A program made the translations under genes and the position numbers. The notes under the pieces were generated by a model that saw only the letters and a list, made by a program, of their open reading frames with translations, ran no database searches and was not told where the DNA came from. Positions 1 to 13,300 of a stretch of 54,129 bases of DNA are shown piece after piece (the stretch's first letter is position 1; each line of letters opens with the position of its first letter). This DNA comes from Dichomitus squalens LYAD-421 SS1. Its lineage: Eukaryota; Basidiomycota; Agaricomycetes; Polyporales; Polyporaceae. The stretch spans positions 171,924 to 226,052 of the forward strand of contig NW_006766936.1 in the NCBI RefSeq assembly GCF_000275845.1, read 5' to 3'.

Positions 1-234
1 TTCTCTGTGCGACTGTGCATCCTGGGAATGTACTGTATAGTACTACGTAGCCACAGATGTACAGTAGTATATATAGGGGACCTCTGTACCCCCAATCTAC
101 AGTTCAGTTCACTCGAACATCTCCTCTCATCGCTCTAACAAGCCTCTTACAACCAACAACCCTTCTAGGTGAGTTGCAGGCTATCCGCTGTCGTTGCCAC
201 CCGTGGGAGAGGCCTTCGCCCCCCGGGTTCAACA
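1..234 (+). repeat. LTR, left end cut by the window (copy A)
   Basis: This stretch matches, with scattered substitutions, the reverse complement of the solo LTR at 38761-39091. It ends in TTCAACA at 228-234, the same terminus as that LTR, and carries a TATA-like GTATATATAGG near 67-77. By comparison with the complete copy about 97 bases are missing to the left of the window. No primer-binding site or retroviral coding sequence follows, so it is probably also a solo LTR. Any target duplication would begin GTTTT at 235 but cannot be tested because the other flank is outside. Confidence 0.8.
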
Positions 235-321
235 GTTTTGTTCTCGAGTACGACGTCTCACCTATCTTGTAGTAAGAATGTCTTGTTAAGTTTAGTATTT
301 AGTACTTTCGACTTGTACTAG

Positions 322-481
322 CTCACCTCAGTCCCGCGTACAACGCGTACTGAGGTGAGTATATGTTTGTTGATTACTTCGTATACTTATACTGATTAGT
401 ACTCTGTAGTTACTGTTCTATAGGTACTATTAATATACATATAGTCCCGCGTACAACGCGTACTGAGTTACTGTTCTATAG
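322..481 (+). repeat. Structured repeat, copy 1: hairpin + intron-like segment + 15-nt direct repeats
   Basis: Bases 322-359 form an imperfect palindrome (arms CTCACCTCAGT / ACTGAGGTGAG, small loop). Overlapping it, 355-409 begins GTGAGTATA, contains TACTGAT and ends CTGTAG, the layout of a spliceosomal intron 55 nt long. Then a 15-nt direct repeat (409-423 and 467-481) brackets 43 nt that hold a second, shorter copy of the hairpin core. The same arrangement occurs on the opposite strand at 44392-44547. It matches no repeat family I recognise. Confidence 0.6.
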
Positions 482-1300
482 CCAGACACAATGCTAAGCA
501 ACTGAATCTATTGTATAGCTAAAGACACCTAAGCTAGGCTATAGGACAGCGCACCAGGTTAGAGACACGCACGTCCGATCGAGCCACAAGAGAGCTAGTT
601 AGAGACGTCACTTGAGCGCTTAACGCAGCTCGTCCAATCTAAATCAGCACAGCACGAGCGCATACAGCCGAACACGACTTCTCCCGTCCTATATCGACTG
701 AAATCACGCACGTTCTCACTGGGACTGGGTACTGACTCGGAGTTCGCACGGGCAAATAGGAGTACATGATCAGGGGCAAATCGCCTCCAAAGAAATTCGG
801 TGGCAGAGAGTGTATGTTATGTTTGCAGCCATTGGCACAACATTGTGTATGTGAGGCATGGCATCCATCATATCTGGCGTGCGGTCTACACATAATTGAT
901 GGACACAATCTTCGTGCACCATGCCTGCCTCCATTGCGTCAGTCGCAGTTCAGGTGGCGTTTGCTCTGTACACAAGCCGCTCAGCTGAGTAATCTGCTAC
1001 GCTTCGCTATCTCGAAGCCCGTCTCAATCAATTTCACCACACTACTGTAGTGGCCCACTGTCCTCCGTCTCGCTTACAAATTGACGGTCATATCCATCGT
1101 CATGGTCGTTCGTCCTACGACTCCACCGGATAACGCTGTGAGTTTCAATGCCCTACGCTGACTCAGCTCTCAGTGGGCGAACGATCCTCTGATGGCATAC
1201 CTGCCCGTGGGATACAACGACTCTGTGTCGCGACCGAACGCAAGGCTGCCACAGAGCTTTCCTTGCGCGCAGACCTGCGCGAAGGGAACGTTATCTGTGA
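482..1300. other. Non-coding stretch, nothing recognised
   Basis: Short open frames occur on both strands but none resembles a known protein or carries convincing splice sites. This is probably decayed repeat DNA plus the upstream region of the oxidoreductase gene. Confidence 0.5.
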
Positions 1301-1307
1301 CTCGGAG

Positions 1308-1314
1308 TATATAT
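1308..1314 (+). promoter_or_regulatory. TATA-like box of the oxidoreductase gene
   Basis: TATATAT lies 56-62 nt upstream of the chosen ATG at 1370, a usual distance for a fungal core promoter with a short 5' UTR. No other TATA-like motif is closer to the start. Confidence 0.5.
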
Positions 1315-1369
1315 CTCATACCCCAGATGTTGCTTGTTCTCGTGTCCACCCCTTAGACCGTACTCAGTG

Positions 1370-2703
1370 ATGTCCGCTCTCCAGAAAGCCTCCGTTCTCC
1401 CTGCCTCTCGAGGCGTATTTGAATTAACGACTCTTCCTATCCCCAAGCCTGCGTCGGGACAGCTTCTCGTTAAACTCGCTGCTTCTGCTCTCAACCCGTC
1501 CGATTGGAAGACGCATGCATTAGGCTTTTGGATGTCGGACTCGTATTCCTTCATTGGCGGATTCGACGGGGCCGGTACCGTGGAGGACGTCGGCAGTGAC
1601 GTCGCCGGATTTACCAAGGGCGACCACGTGTGGGCACATACACTTTGTGGCATGGAGATTTGCTTACGGACGCTCCCCTGTAGACTCGTCCAGGGGTGGA
1701 AGGAAGAGGAGTCGGACGCCTTCCACGGCACTTTCCAGCAATATGCTGCCTTCCCGACATATGTAGCAGCCAAGGTGCGCGTTCCAGAGGGCTTCGTGCG
1801 TAGGCCTAACGAAAACTGGTGCTGAAGATTCTGAGTTAGATACCGAAAAGCATTCCCTTCGCGGAAGCAGCTCCTCTTTTCAGCTGCATCGCCACAGTTG
1901 CTGTGTCTCTGTACAGTAAGAAACCCGACGGCAGCTCGAGCCTCAAGCTCACCGCTCCTTGGGAGGACAAAGGACAAGGTGCTTACTCAGGGAAGTCCGT
2001 GTTCATTCCTGGCGGAGCCACTAACGTGGGCCAGTTCGGTGCGTTTGGCGAGTTCATTCGCATCATGTTTCAGTCGAGGCTAAGAGACAATTGTATGGCC
2101 TAGCCATTCAATTTGCAAAGCTCTCCGGGTTCAGCCCTATCATCATCACCGCTTCGCTCCGCAATCAGAGCCTCCTGACGGGTTTTGGGGCTACCCACAT
2201 CATCGACCGCACCCTGCCCTCCGAGAAGATCATCGAAGAGGTACAGGCTATTGCGAACGGCCCCGTCGACCTTGCGTACGACGCCATGTCCGAAGAGGAA
2301 ACTCTGAAGATCTCCGGTGCTGTACTCCGCACTGGCGGCTCGTTGGTTGTCACCCTTCCCGGGAGAGACGGAGTAATCAAGGACGTTATTGAGGAGAAGA
2401 AGTTCCAAGTCGCTTCGGCTATGGGAATCATGACCGGGCCCAACCGTGGGGCCCTTGACGACCTCTGGGCGAGATTGCCGGAGTGGCTGGAGAAGGGGCT
2501 GATCAAGGTGAGTCCGTTGCTTCAAAGCCATGATCAGAGGACGGATGTGTCGCTGACGACGCACCGCTCTACTCCTACAACAGCCTGTGCCATACGAGGT
2601 TCTCCCTGGCGGTCTGAGCGCGGTTCCTGCAGGCGTGGAGCGTCTCAGGAAGGGCCAAGTAAGTGCTGCGAAGCTGGTGGTGCTCCCACATGAGACGGCG
2701 TAG
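1370..2703 (+). CDS. Medium-chain (zinc-type) alcohol dehydrogenase / enoyl reductase-like protein
   Basis: Five exons: 1370-1629, 1684-1795, 1840-2038, 2104-2507 and 2584-2703, giving 364 residues. The N-terminal GroES-like half has VKLAASALNPSDWK and GFDGAGTVEDVGSDV. The Rossmann half has the nucleotide-binding loop FIPGGATNVGQF followed by AIQFAKLSGF. The C-terminus VPYEVLPGGLSAVPAGVERL is typical of fungal trans-enoyl reductase and quinone-oxidoreductase-like MDR proteins, which mostly lack structural zinc and use NADPH. The first two introns are placed by family alignment: skipping them restores GDHVLVQGW and VPEGFIPKSIPFAEAA. No polyketide or other biosynthetic gene is adjacent, so a role in secondary metabolism is not indicated. 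The substrate is unknown. Confidence 0.85.
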
Positions 2704-3155
2704 GAACAGTGGGATCATTCGTGCGCCTGTAGTCAGGTTGTGAAGTACGTCATGAGGTCGAATCAATAATAACGAACTGAGTTGGCTGTCAGTGACAGCT
2801 AGCACCACCCCACACGTCGGACAACCTGCCCATACTAGCACCCGTAGTGGGGTGTGCTGATGATAGGATGTCAGTGCCCGGGGTCGGCATGGATATGATA
2901 CTCGAATACGAGATGCACATACCGGGGTAGAACAGGCCTTGCCTCATGCAATGACAAGGTGACCCACAATTCTGAGAGATGAGGGCCACGGGCCAATATC
3001 AGTCTTTGAACGCCCCTGTGGTGTCGTTTTGGAGGCGAGTGTTATCTGTGAATGAAGATATAGATACTGGGAAGCAGGGATGAAGAGGAACGTAAGGCAG
3101 ATGCTCCCCGGTGTTCGATTCGGGCATCGACCGTATTCATCTTCGCCGATGTGCC
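2704..3155. other. Intergenic, nothing recognised
   Basis: This is the 3' flank of the oxidoreductase gene. Only short unsupported frames are present. Confidence 0.5.
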
Positions 3156-3487
3156 TTATAAAAGCTGCCCATAGAGAGCAGCAGGGAAGAGCGAGGAGAT
3201 GCTTGCCGTGGTGTGCGGTGGTCGTTCAATTAGTGCCAGCACTTGGTGGGCTTCGTCGCTGCCAGTGAGATGGGGCCCCAGGGTCTCGAGACAGCTGTTA
3301 ACATCTTGATGCGCGGCCAGACCGTGGAGGATGACTGAGTAGAATATCATTCATTACGAGCGGACGCGCCAGGCTTTGCACAATAGGCACGGCAACCCAG
3401 GGCGTCGCTATTGTCGACTCAATCGTCAAGAACATCCCTGTAGAGCATATGAGTAATATGCTCGCAGACCTCAACAGGGATGTGCAT
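3156..3487 (-). pseudogene. Decayed F-box-like protein gene fragment
   Basis: Reading the minus strand from 3487, MHIPVEVCEHITHMLYRDVLDD resembles the F-box-like opening (IP-x-E-V-C-E-x-I) of a large basidiomycete family of leucine-rich regulatory proteins. The frame stops and continues in the other two frames as STIATPWVAV, then MIFYSVILHGLAAHQDVNSCLETLGPHLTG, which matches the expected order of such a protein (conserved WVAL.. and ..LFYSVVL-type segments). The gene is therefore broken by at least two frameshifts, unless a very short unseen intron repairs it. Family assignment is from memory of typical sequences and is tentative. Confidence 0.35.
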
Positions 3488-4079
3488 TGTGCACGACGTT
3501 GGAGTTCGAAATAGTGTCTGGTGTCCACAGCGAGAGTTCGAAGGGTCAAGGTAGACTATTGCATCAGAATCAAGCCGAATGAAACGCGGGACATGGCGGG
3601 TCGGAGCGATGTATTGAGTGTGGAATCCCGACGCGACTCGTCGGGGTTGGACTGTTGTTAAAGTTACTCCCGCCATCACTTTGGCGCTATGTACGCGCAG
3701 TGCGCACCTCTGGTTGCTCGGCGCCAGCGTTTTATCCACGGCAGTCCAGAGCAGAATTGGTAGTGGCCAATGCATAAAATGGCGGGGGATACGGTACACG
3801 ACGATGGACATACTAGGAGAATCTGCTCGTGCTCGACGCGGAACTGGACACTGGACAAGGGGCTGAAGACTACGAGGCTACTGCAGTGACGACTCGGAGA
3901 CCGTGAGGGAACATTGCGGGATGATAGGAAACATTTAAAAACTTGCTAGGGAAACCGAAGAGACCTAGACTGCTGGAAATATCTGCAATACGAGACTCTT
4001 GCAACCAATACACAGAAAAAAGAGAAAAAGAAAGGGGGAAAAATTACTATCGTAGTAGCACGCCTAAGGGCGCATCAGG
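3488..4079. other. Intergenic
   Basis: Only unsupported short frames are seen. The right part (about 4015-4045) is an A-rich run, plausibly the 3' flank of the minus-strand coiled-coil gene that ends at 4080. Confidence 0.45.
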
Positions 4080-6142
4080 CTACTGGGATTGAGAGGGGGA
4101 GTGCCGCATCGATGTAGTCGCCTCCTGTGGTAGGAGGTTCATCCTCATCGAGCCCCCATTAGAAGCGTTGATTGTAGATGCCGTGATATCGGCAAAAGGT
4201 CGTCGCAAATTCGCGGCTGCGGGAATACGCCTCAGGCTGCGGTGACTATATGGCTTCTCGACCAAGAATTCGGAGGAGGGGAGACGCGGAGTGACAGCGG
4301 TGAAGCTGTCCGCGTTATTGTGATTCACGAGGTTAGGCAGACGCAGCTGGACGAACGGCTTCGGGGTGTCGGGGACTCCGGACCTCGCCTTGTCGAGCTG
4401 GATAGTCAGCTTCTTGATTCGCGCGATGAGCAGCTCGTGGTCCACTTCGGCCAGCTCTTTGAGCTCCTCCATCTCTTTGAGCAGGCCGAGGACCCTCACG
4501 GCTCCCGCGTCCGCGGCCTCTTCGTAGGCCTGCTGCAGGCGCGTGATCTTGCGGATCTCCTGCTTCGCGTCGGCAAGCTCTTGTGTGAGCGACTCGAGCT
4601 GATCGGCGGCGTGCGACGTCTCGCTCGCCGGAGGGAGGTGGGTATCCGCGAACCATTCGTCGGACTCCCTCTTTTCCGATGCCTCGAGTTTCGCTTTCAG
4701 CTGCTCAAGCGACCATAAATCACATTATGAGCGATTAAACACATGCACCTGTGAGCCGGACTAACCTGAGCTTGGACCGAAGCGGAATGTGTGAATGCCT
4801 CCCGCTCGGACCGGAGATCGTCGACCGCCCGAGATGCTGCTAGGGCGTCCTTCTCAACCGTAGAACGGAGACCCCAATCGACGTCGGCTTGCACCCTGGC
4901 GCGGTCCCCCTGCAGTCTGGAAACGTCGGTGCGCAAGGAGGCGATAAGGTCGTCCCGCTCGGCGATGGCAGACAAGGACGCATCGAGGTCCCGTTGCAGC
5001 TGGAGGACGTCAGTCTGAAGGCCGGCGACGAGCGTGTCTTTCTGGGCGATGATCGCCATCCGATAAACAAGGAACTCCTGCCGGTCGCGCTGGAGTGCGT
5101 CTTCCTTGGCGCGGTGGGCCTTGTCCGCGGCTGCTATCCTCGCGTCGGCCTCGGCACGGGACGTCTGCACCTCAGCCTCTAGTGCGTGGATAGTCGCCTG
5201 CGAGGATCATGTTATTACTTCAAGCCGCACGCAGATGAAGGGAGAATCACGTAGACGAACCTTGCGTTGGTCTCCTACAGATTGAGCGTGGTGGAGTCTC
5301 TCTATCAATTGGGTGATGTGGACCGTATCCTCTGAGAGGCAGTGATTCAAGGACTGTATTGTCGATTCGGTATCCCCCACGTTAGACCTGAAGAGCTCGG
5401 CGTCCTTGACCAAACGAGAGGCAGCGGCATCCTTCTCCCGTATGATTGCCGTAGCCTCGGCGATGGCGAGGTCCTTGTCGACAATAGCTGCCTCCCTCTC
5501 CGCGATGGCGGCCTGGGCCTCGTCAAGCCTAGCAACCAGCCTCTCGATGCGCGTGTTCCGCCGAGCGATCGACGCGTTGCGCGCCGCGATGGTGCTCAGG
5601 TACTGCACTTCGAGCCCGTGCTGCCAGTCAAAACGTTCGCGCAGCCACGAGAGCTCCTGCTCGTTGTCCCGCTGTGTGGCCTGGAGGAAGTCAATCTTGG
5701 CAAGGCAGCGGGCGATGGTTCGGTCGTGGTGTGCCTTGGAGACGAGGAGCCCCCCGGTGAGCCAGGAGAGGGCGTCCGAGAAGCGCGCCGAGCAGCGAGA
5801 AAGCGGACGAGGAGCAGGGGCTGTGTCCAGGTCGGAATGTGCGGTTCTGTTGGTGAAGAGGAGGACGATGGTGATGTATGCTAGGGCAGGGAGGACATCG
5901 ACGAGATACGGTGCCATTCGGACGAGTTGAGCAGGCGAGCAGGACAGGAGATCGAGGAAGAAGTCGCAGATGGCCGAGTACGCTGAGTGGATGTATTGGA
6001 TGGCGGACTCCATATGGGAGGGCATGATAGTTATGGGATCAGGGGAGGGGATGGGGGCGACGACGATCTTGAAAGGGACGACGCTAGAGACGGTGTGGAA
6101 GAGCCCGAAGAGGACTAGGAGGAGAAGTGCGGCGGTGTGCAT
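4080..6142 (-). CDS. Membrane-anchored coiled-coil protein of unknown function
   Basis: Three exons on the minus strand, 5261-6142, 4766-5197 and about 4080-4700, give about 644 residues. Residues 1-21 (MHTAALLLLVLFGLFHTVSSV) look like a signal peptide or signal anchor. A second hydrophobic stretch near residues 80-98 (LVDVLPALAYITIVLLF) is a likely membrane segment. From about 145 to 530 the protein is almost wholly heptad-like and rich in A, E, R and D (for example AIAEREAAIVDKDLAIAEATAIIREKD), so a long coiled coil. The C-terminal 120 residues are basic and proline/serine-rich. The last acceptor is a tandem GAG-CAG, allowing two forms one residue apart. I recognise no family; a tether or organelle-shape role would be a guess. 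Confidence 0.75.
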
Positions 6143-6843
6143 GGCTTAGGATGTGGTTGACACTGTATTACAGATACTCGATGTGGTGTTGCTGGGAAGT
6201 GTTGCTGCGCAGTGTTGCTGAGCAGTGAAGTGGTGCTGTTGAACAGTCAAGTTCACGAGGTTGTCCAGTGTATTGGACTCTGGGTAGACGACGAGTGAAG
6301 ACAAAAGACGTCTGCAGTAATTCCAGGAAAAGGCGAGACTTTATCCGTGCAAAGGCGGCTGGCCATGTCAGCAGTAGCGGCTGGCGGAGGACATTCCAGG
6401 GGTCGAAGCGGCAGACTGAGGCTGACCATGAGGGGTCCGCGGTGGCCGTATTGCGTTCATGATGTCATTCCGAAATCTACCAACAGTTTTATTAGAACAG
6501 GTGTTGTTCGCTGGGATTCGGTAGCGGGAAGCGTATCGGCATTCACCTCAGAAGTCGCTTGGAGGTTTTCTGGCTCAAGTACTCTGTGATGTTATTCAAG
6601 CGCCCACAAAGAATCCCAGCGTTCAATCAAACGCCCATGACGTCGTTACAGGACGGCGCATATGCACGGCTTCTCGGATTGCTCCGGCGCTATCGCACAC
6701 AGACCGGGTATGATGAAAAAGAGAAGGATCTATTGCGTTTTATGAGTACATCGCACGAGCTACACGCGCGGATTGGTACAAAACAAACTAATGTTGTAGG
6801 ATACTTCTTCGCGAACCTAGCAGCGCACACCCCCAGTGCCCGC
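6143..6843. other. Intergenic: coiled-coil gene upstream region and GAPDH 3' flank
   Basis: The region lies upstream of the coiled-coil gene and downstream of GAPDH, both on the minus strand. Just upstream of 6142 there is a degenerate repetition of GTGTTGCTG-like units (about 6182-6240). No coding potential is recognised. Confidence 0.5.
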
Positions 6844-8257
<1,414 letters not shown>

Positions 8258-8345
8258 GATGATTGCGGTATGGGTAGTGAGGTGGGACGAGGAGATGAGG
8301 AGGAGACGAGGGCAGGGGAGGATGTCTTATATGCGTCGAGCGATT
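8258..8345 (-). promoter_or_regulatory. GAPDH core promoter: TATA box and pyrimidine-rich leader
   Basis: On the minus strand GCATATAAGAC (8324-8334) sits about 70 nt upstream of the ATG at 8257. The bases between are strongly C/T-rich (runs such as CCTCCCCTGCCC and CTCGTCTCCTCCTC). TATA plus CT-box is the usual form of highly expressed fungal promoters, gpd included. Confidence 0.65.
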
Positions 8346-10308
8346 GTTATCAGAGATCCATCGGGGAGCGTCACCTCTCCGTCACCGCGTCCCGGCGCCT
8401 GTGGGCTGCCCTTGCCTGTCCTCGGCCAGAGCGTCGAGGTCTACCGGGCTCTGTCAACTGCGATCGTCTGCTTGCGCCCAGAGCTGAACAGCCGTGGCCA
8501 GTCGGCGAGGAAGCCGTTTGTCGAGCTGGCCGAACTGCCGGCTGCTGCGCCCACAAAGCTCAAACGTGCGATATCTGACTCGTCTCCCCATCGTCAGACT
8601 CGACATCCAATCCGCTCGTTTCGGATTGGACGGTGTAGATACTCGTCCATCTCAGGAGCCGTGCTCTGCCATATGGCCTCGTCCCATTCTCCCTCTTCGG
8701 CCACCTCCTTCCATCTGTCCTTAACCATCATCTTTCATCGATACCGCAGCCTTTTGGCGAACGTCCCCAATGTGCCTCCCGGGTCGTTCTTCCGAGCCAT
8801 ATCTTCCACGCATTCACTTGCGAGTCATGTCGTAGACACCGCCTCTTCGCATCTTCACCGTTCTGTCCGGTCCTTCGTGCGAGGTAAGATGTACATGGTC
8901 CGAATCGCCGCCGTTGCGTCAGCCAAGCTCTCAATCAGCTCCTACCCAGCCATGCACAGTTCGTCTCTCCACTTGTTCGCTCAGTCTTCCTAGCTCCGTC
9001 CGCGACCACCGTCGGCCTTAGCGACCGACGGCACTTGCACATGCTCGCGCGCCTCACATTACTCATTCACTCAGCTCAACCGCAGCATCAGAGAACGGGT
9101 CCCAAAAGTTTGCGTGGAAAAGCATGCCATGCGATTATTTCGGTTTGTCAAATGTTGCTTCGAAAAGGAGGCCTCCCCCTCGCGCCAGCGCAGTCTCAAC
9201 TGGAACATGTTCCGAACCTTCTGGACGCCGTGAGCCATACATATATCTTCGACCAATGTTCTGCAGTGTCGGTACTTGCTTGTCCTTCCGGTAGTTCGTA
9301 CCGCCCAACACAACGGCGGGTCCAGACCGACCTCTCTAGGCCTCGTTGAGCCATGTCCAGCACTGGGTTTGTGGCGTGTGCCTTATTCGACGATAGCGCG
9401 GTCTGTAGGTGCTTCGTAGAAAGGATAGGTTCTCCTCAGTAGGACATCCCACCGCCTTCTCTTCTGAAATCTTTCGTTCGGCCTTAAAGAGAGCTTTTCA
9501 AACATTTAGCACTGTCAGCATCAGCTGACCTAGTAGATCGCAATTATATGGAGGCCATCGCCGGACTGCTGGATCCCCAAAGGTGGCAGTTCGAAGCCAG
9601 CCTCAGCGGCAGGCCAGCGTTCTGATGCTTCTTGTCGACCATCGGGCTCCCCCGCTTGCCTCATGACTCGAGCCTGTAGATACCTTTGTCGTACCGCACG
9701 TACCGCACGGTGTTCCCAAGTCGACCATTGCTTGCCAACAGATCGAGACAAGGGCCAGGACTTAGCGTGTCGCCGACGCGGATGTGAACCTCCGCGGTGA
9801 CAGCAAGCACGATACGAGGGGGGCCAAGAAAGCAATAATCTCACAGGGTGGATTTTCCGGGTGACGGCATAGGCCCAGTTAGTTCCATCAAGGCTATGGT
9901 GTTTATGGGGTGATTATGGAGTCGTGGAAACCTCGCCGTAATGGTCCTTGGCCGAAGACGCGCGACGATGGAGTCGCGCATTTCGACCCCTAGGACTACG
10001 CGTTGTACGTAGGCCAATCGCGAGGGTATTGTGAGACATTGGAATGCAATATAACCTGGAATATGCGATCGCGAACGCGTAGGGTGAGGCTAAAGTGGTA
10101 TCGTGCTTCAGGGAAGGAGGAACGGTAAGGTTAGCGATGACACGGATTTGGACAAGGCTGATTGCCTTGTCCCAAGCGCGGCCTCACGTCCCTCAGCTCT
10201 CTCCCTTTCTTCGTCGTCTGCCCCCCTTCCTCGACACACCACATATCATGCATCGCTCCTAGTCTGCAACCACCGGCAACCTCAACACTCGATATCCAAT
10301 CTCACGAC
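8346..10308. other. Long intergenic region between divergent GAPDH and Ras GEF genes
   Basis: Open frames on both strands (for example 8256-8993 plus, 9530-9844 minus) have low-complexity S/R/P-rich translations and no family resemblance. I treat the stretch as upstream regulatory DNA for both genes. A short expressed gene cannot be excluded: the minus strand around 9660-9790 can be read as a protein-like segment, but without support from homology. Confidence 0.45.
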
Positions 10309-13300
10309 ATGTCTTCAACACAATCTGACGAACTTCTCGACGCCTCCGCGGAGGCGATAGACCCTCCCGCACCTCCCCCTCCTACCACCCCTGCTTCTCC
10401 CCCTTCCGCCCTCCCGCGTCCTACCGTGTCCTCGCCCAACTCCCAGCTAAGGTTTGTCTCACCCGATGCCGGAGAGGCTCCTACCTTCGAACCTTTACCT
10501 CCGGAGATCGCGAATGCGGACATCTCCATAGCGCGTGAGTATCTGCACCCTTTTCCCGTGCTGCATCTGCTTCATTCATCGTGCTACTTCAGCGGACGGC
10601 TCTTTCGTGGAGACCTCTTCTGGCGCTGCCGCTAGGGAGCTCAAGCGTCGCTACGACCATATCTTCGGTGTAGGGAAAGATATTCGGTCTCCCTATGCCA
10701 TCACCGCGCTCGTGAACCAGCACGGAAAGCAGATGTACCGTGTGGGGTGAGTTCCATCCCAGCTGATTGTCTCCTGCATAGGTCCCTCACCAGCGTTCGC
10801 GTCCCCGCTCCCCTTTGACCTTGTTTCCATGATCGTCTATCTCTGCCACAAGACTCCGCGAATTGTCGGCCCCCGCTGCTGCGGCCCAGGATGCTGAAGA
10901 ACGCCAATCGACCTCCCTGGCTTCTCATTCCGCTGCTCCCGGCTCCAGCACTACCTCTCCGCACCCCGGTTACGCGAGACGACGCTCGCGCATGTCGGTC
11001 CATTCCTTCTTGCCCGTGTCCGTCTTCAAGTCTGGGATCACGCCCGTCGCGCTACCGAACACGGTCTTCGACAATACCCCGCGTCCTCCACCGACAGCAA
11101 CTCGGCGTCTGCGCAAGACGCGTTCGATCCCAAGCGGCTTGGCCGCCAATGGGCCTGCTGGCGAGGGCGGCGCGTCGGTATCTCCTGTGCCCCAAGCCAC
11201 GGGTCGTCCGCATGCGCACAGCGTCTCGAGCGCGGACGCGTTTGCGGTCTCTGCTGCACAACAGACCTCGCCCGAGACGCAGGCTGCTCGGGCACCGAGC
11301 GGGCCCGCCGGAGACTTCTTCGCGGAAGTCATGTCCTGGACGAACGTCCCCGCATCGCCGCTAGCGTCCAGCTCGTCTTCCCTGCCATTCCGGCAACATC
11401 CGCCCCCGTCCAGCCCACCAAGCACCCATGGCCGCACTGGGGAGATCTCGAACCCGTTTGGCCCGGGGGTGTCTTTCGATTCCCCTTCTTGGCGGTCCCC
11501 AGCGCACCTGGCCTCCGCGCCCGCTTTGCGCGAGGTGCAGTCGTTCGAGTCGGGCTTGACCGCGCGCGCTGACTACCTGCCCAAGATGTCGCGCGTGTCC
11601 CGGCTTTCTCTCACGTCCGCGGCATCGGACGAGGATCCGCGCAACCCGACGCCGCCACCCAGCGGCTCGTCGACGCCCCCCATCGCGTCTTCCGCGTCTT
11701 CTATCTCCTCGGTGCCGCCCGTCCCCGAGACGCCGAACGTCGCGCCCGTGAACCTTGCCGCGACGACGCTGCACTCGCGGTATTCGACCGCGCTCTTCGA
11801 CGTGCTGCAGACGTACCGCGGGCTGCCTACGCTCGACAAAATCGTGTCGACTCCCAACGAGCCGACGATCCGGCTGTCCCTGCGCGCGGAGGACAGCGTC
11901 GCGCCCCGCGACGATCCCCGATTCGTGATCTGGGCGGAGGTCGATACAGACCGGGATGCATACGACGAGGTCGCCGCGTCGAGCGCGACGGATCTGTCCT
12001 CCGCGCATTCGCACGCCGCGAGCTCGCGCCGGAGCCGCATGGGCGGCAAGGAGAAGACGCACCAGATGCTGTCGAACATGTACTCGATGCAGCCCCCGAC
12101 CGACTTTGGCGGCGCGCCGAACGCGCCGGCGGGGGCGAAGGAGACGAAGAAGATGCTCGTGGCGGCGACGATCGAGCGGTGGATCGCGCAGCTCACGTCC
12201 GAGCTCAACTACGACGAGCTTCTGATATTCTTCCTCACGTACCGCACGTACGTCCCCGCCGTCGACCTCGGACACCTGCTCATCTGCCGGTTTCACTGGG
12301 CGCTGGGGGAGGCGACGACGAGCCGGGACGAGATGGTAAGGAAGATCGTGCGCGTGCGGACGTTCACGGCCATCCGGTACTGGCTCTTGACGTTTTTCGA
12401 CGTCGACTTCGTGCCGAACCGCGAGCTGAGGCTGCTCTTTGCGGAGTGGCTCAACTCGCTGCGGAGGGATCCGATTCTGCAGAAGCACAGGGACGCATTG
12501 GTGCGTGAACCTTCTCTTTCCGGGTCGGTCTGAGGGCGTAGCCGTGCTCACCGCTGGTTGACGTCTGTCTGTAGAAAATCGTGCGGCAGCTGCGCAAGGT
12601 GATCCTTGACTGCAAGGACGCTCACATGCGCAAACTGTACCGTGCAGCTCGGAAGTCGGTGGACAGGCGCAAGTCGTCCGACCCGAATGCCCACTCCCAC
12701 CCCGCGACGGCCGTTCCGCGGCTGTCCTCCCCGTTCGATCCGAGTTATGGCCCGCGTCCGTCTGTCGATTCGCAGGCGCGCTCCTTCAACGACCCCGAGG
12801 ACTTTGATATCGACTTCGACTTTGACGAGCCTGGTCAGGATTACGCCTTCTGGCTCCCGTCGGGCAACGGCACGTCCGCAAACGCCCTTGATTTGGTCAT
12901 GATGCGGCAGCCGCTGCACATGGCCGTGCTACAGTATGGTAAGCAAAACCCCGCGGCGGGCGCAGCGTCCCACCCGAATGCCGCCATCTCGCCGTTCCCG
13001 CACAGCGCCATCTCGCGCGTGTTCGTGAACACGATCGGGCGGCTGGGCCGGTGGAGACGCGTGCTGAACTCCCGCGCGACGGTACAGCCGTCGATGACGG
13101 CCGGGGTCGACGTCTCGGCGTTCGATGTCGAGGCGAACGAGACTGGGGATCTGCTCCTGGTCAAGGGCGGGGTGGAGCAGTACCTGAAGATGGTCGAGAG
13201 TCAGATAAATGTGTCGCTTGTCGAGCGGCCGCCAACGAGCTCCGTCGCGATCTCCACCACGGGGGTCTCGGTGTCGTCGCCTCCGCCTCAGTCCGCCTCG

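Noticed and set aside
1370..2703. Membership of a secondary-metabolite cluster because of the enoyl-reductase-like gene
   Set aside because: No synthase, P450, transporter or regulator gene lies nearby; neighbours are housekeeping or unknown.
11361..12551. 396-codon minus-strand frame inside the Ras GEF gene
   Set aside because: A shadow of strongly biased codon use on the coding strand; its translation is Arg-rich with no domain, while the plus strand has REM and RasGEF signatures.
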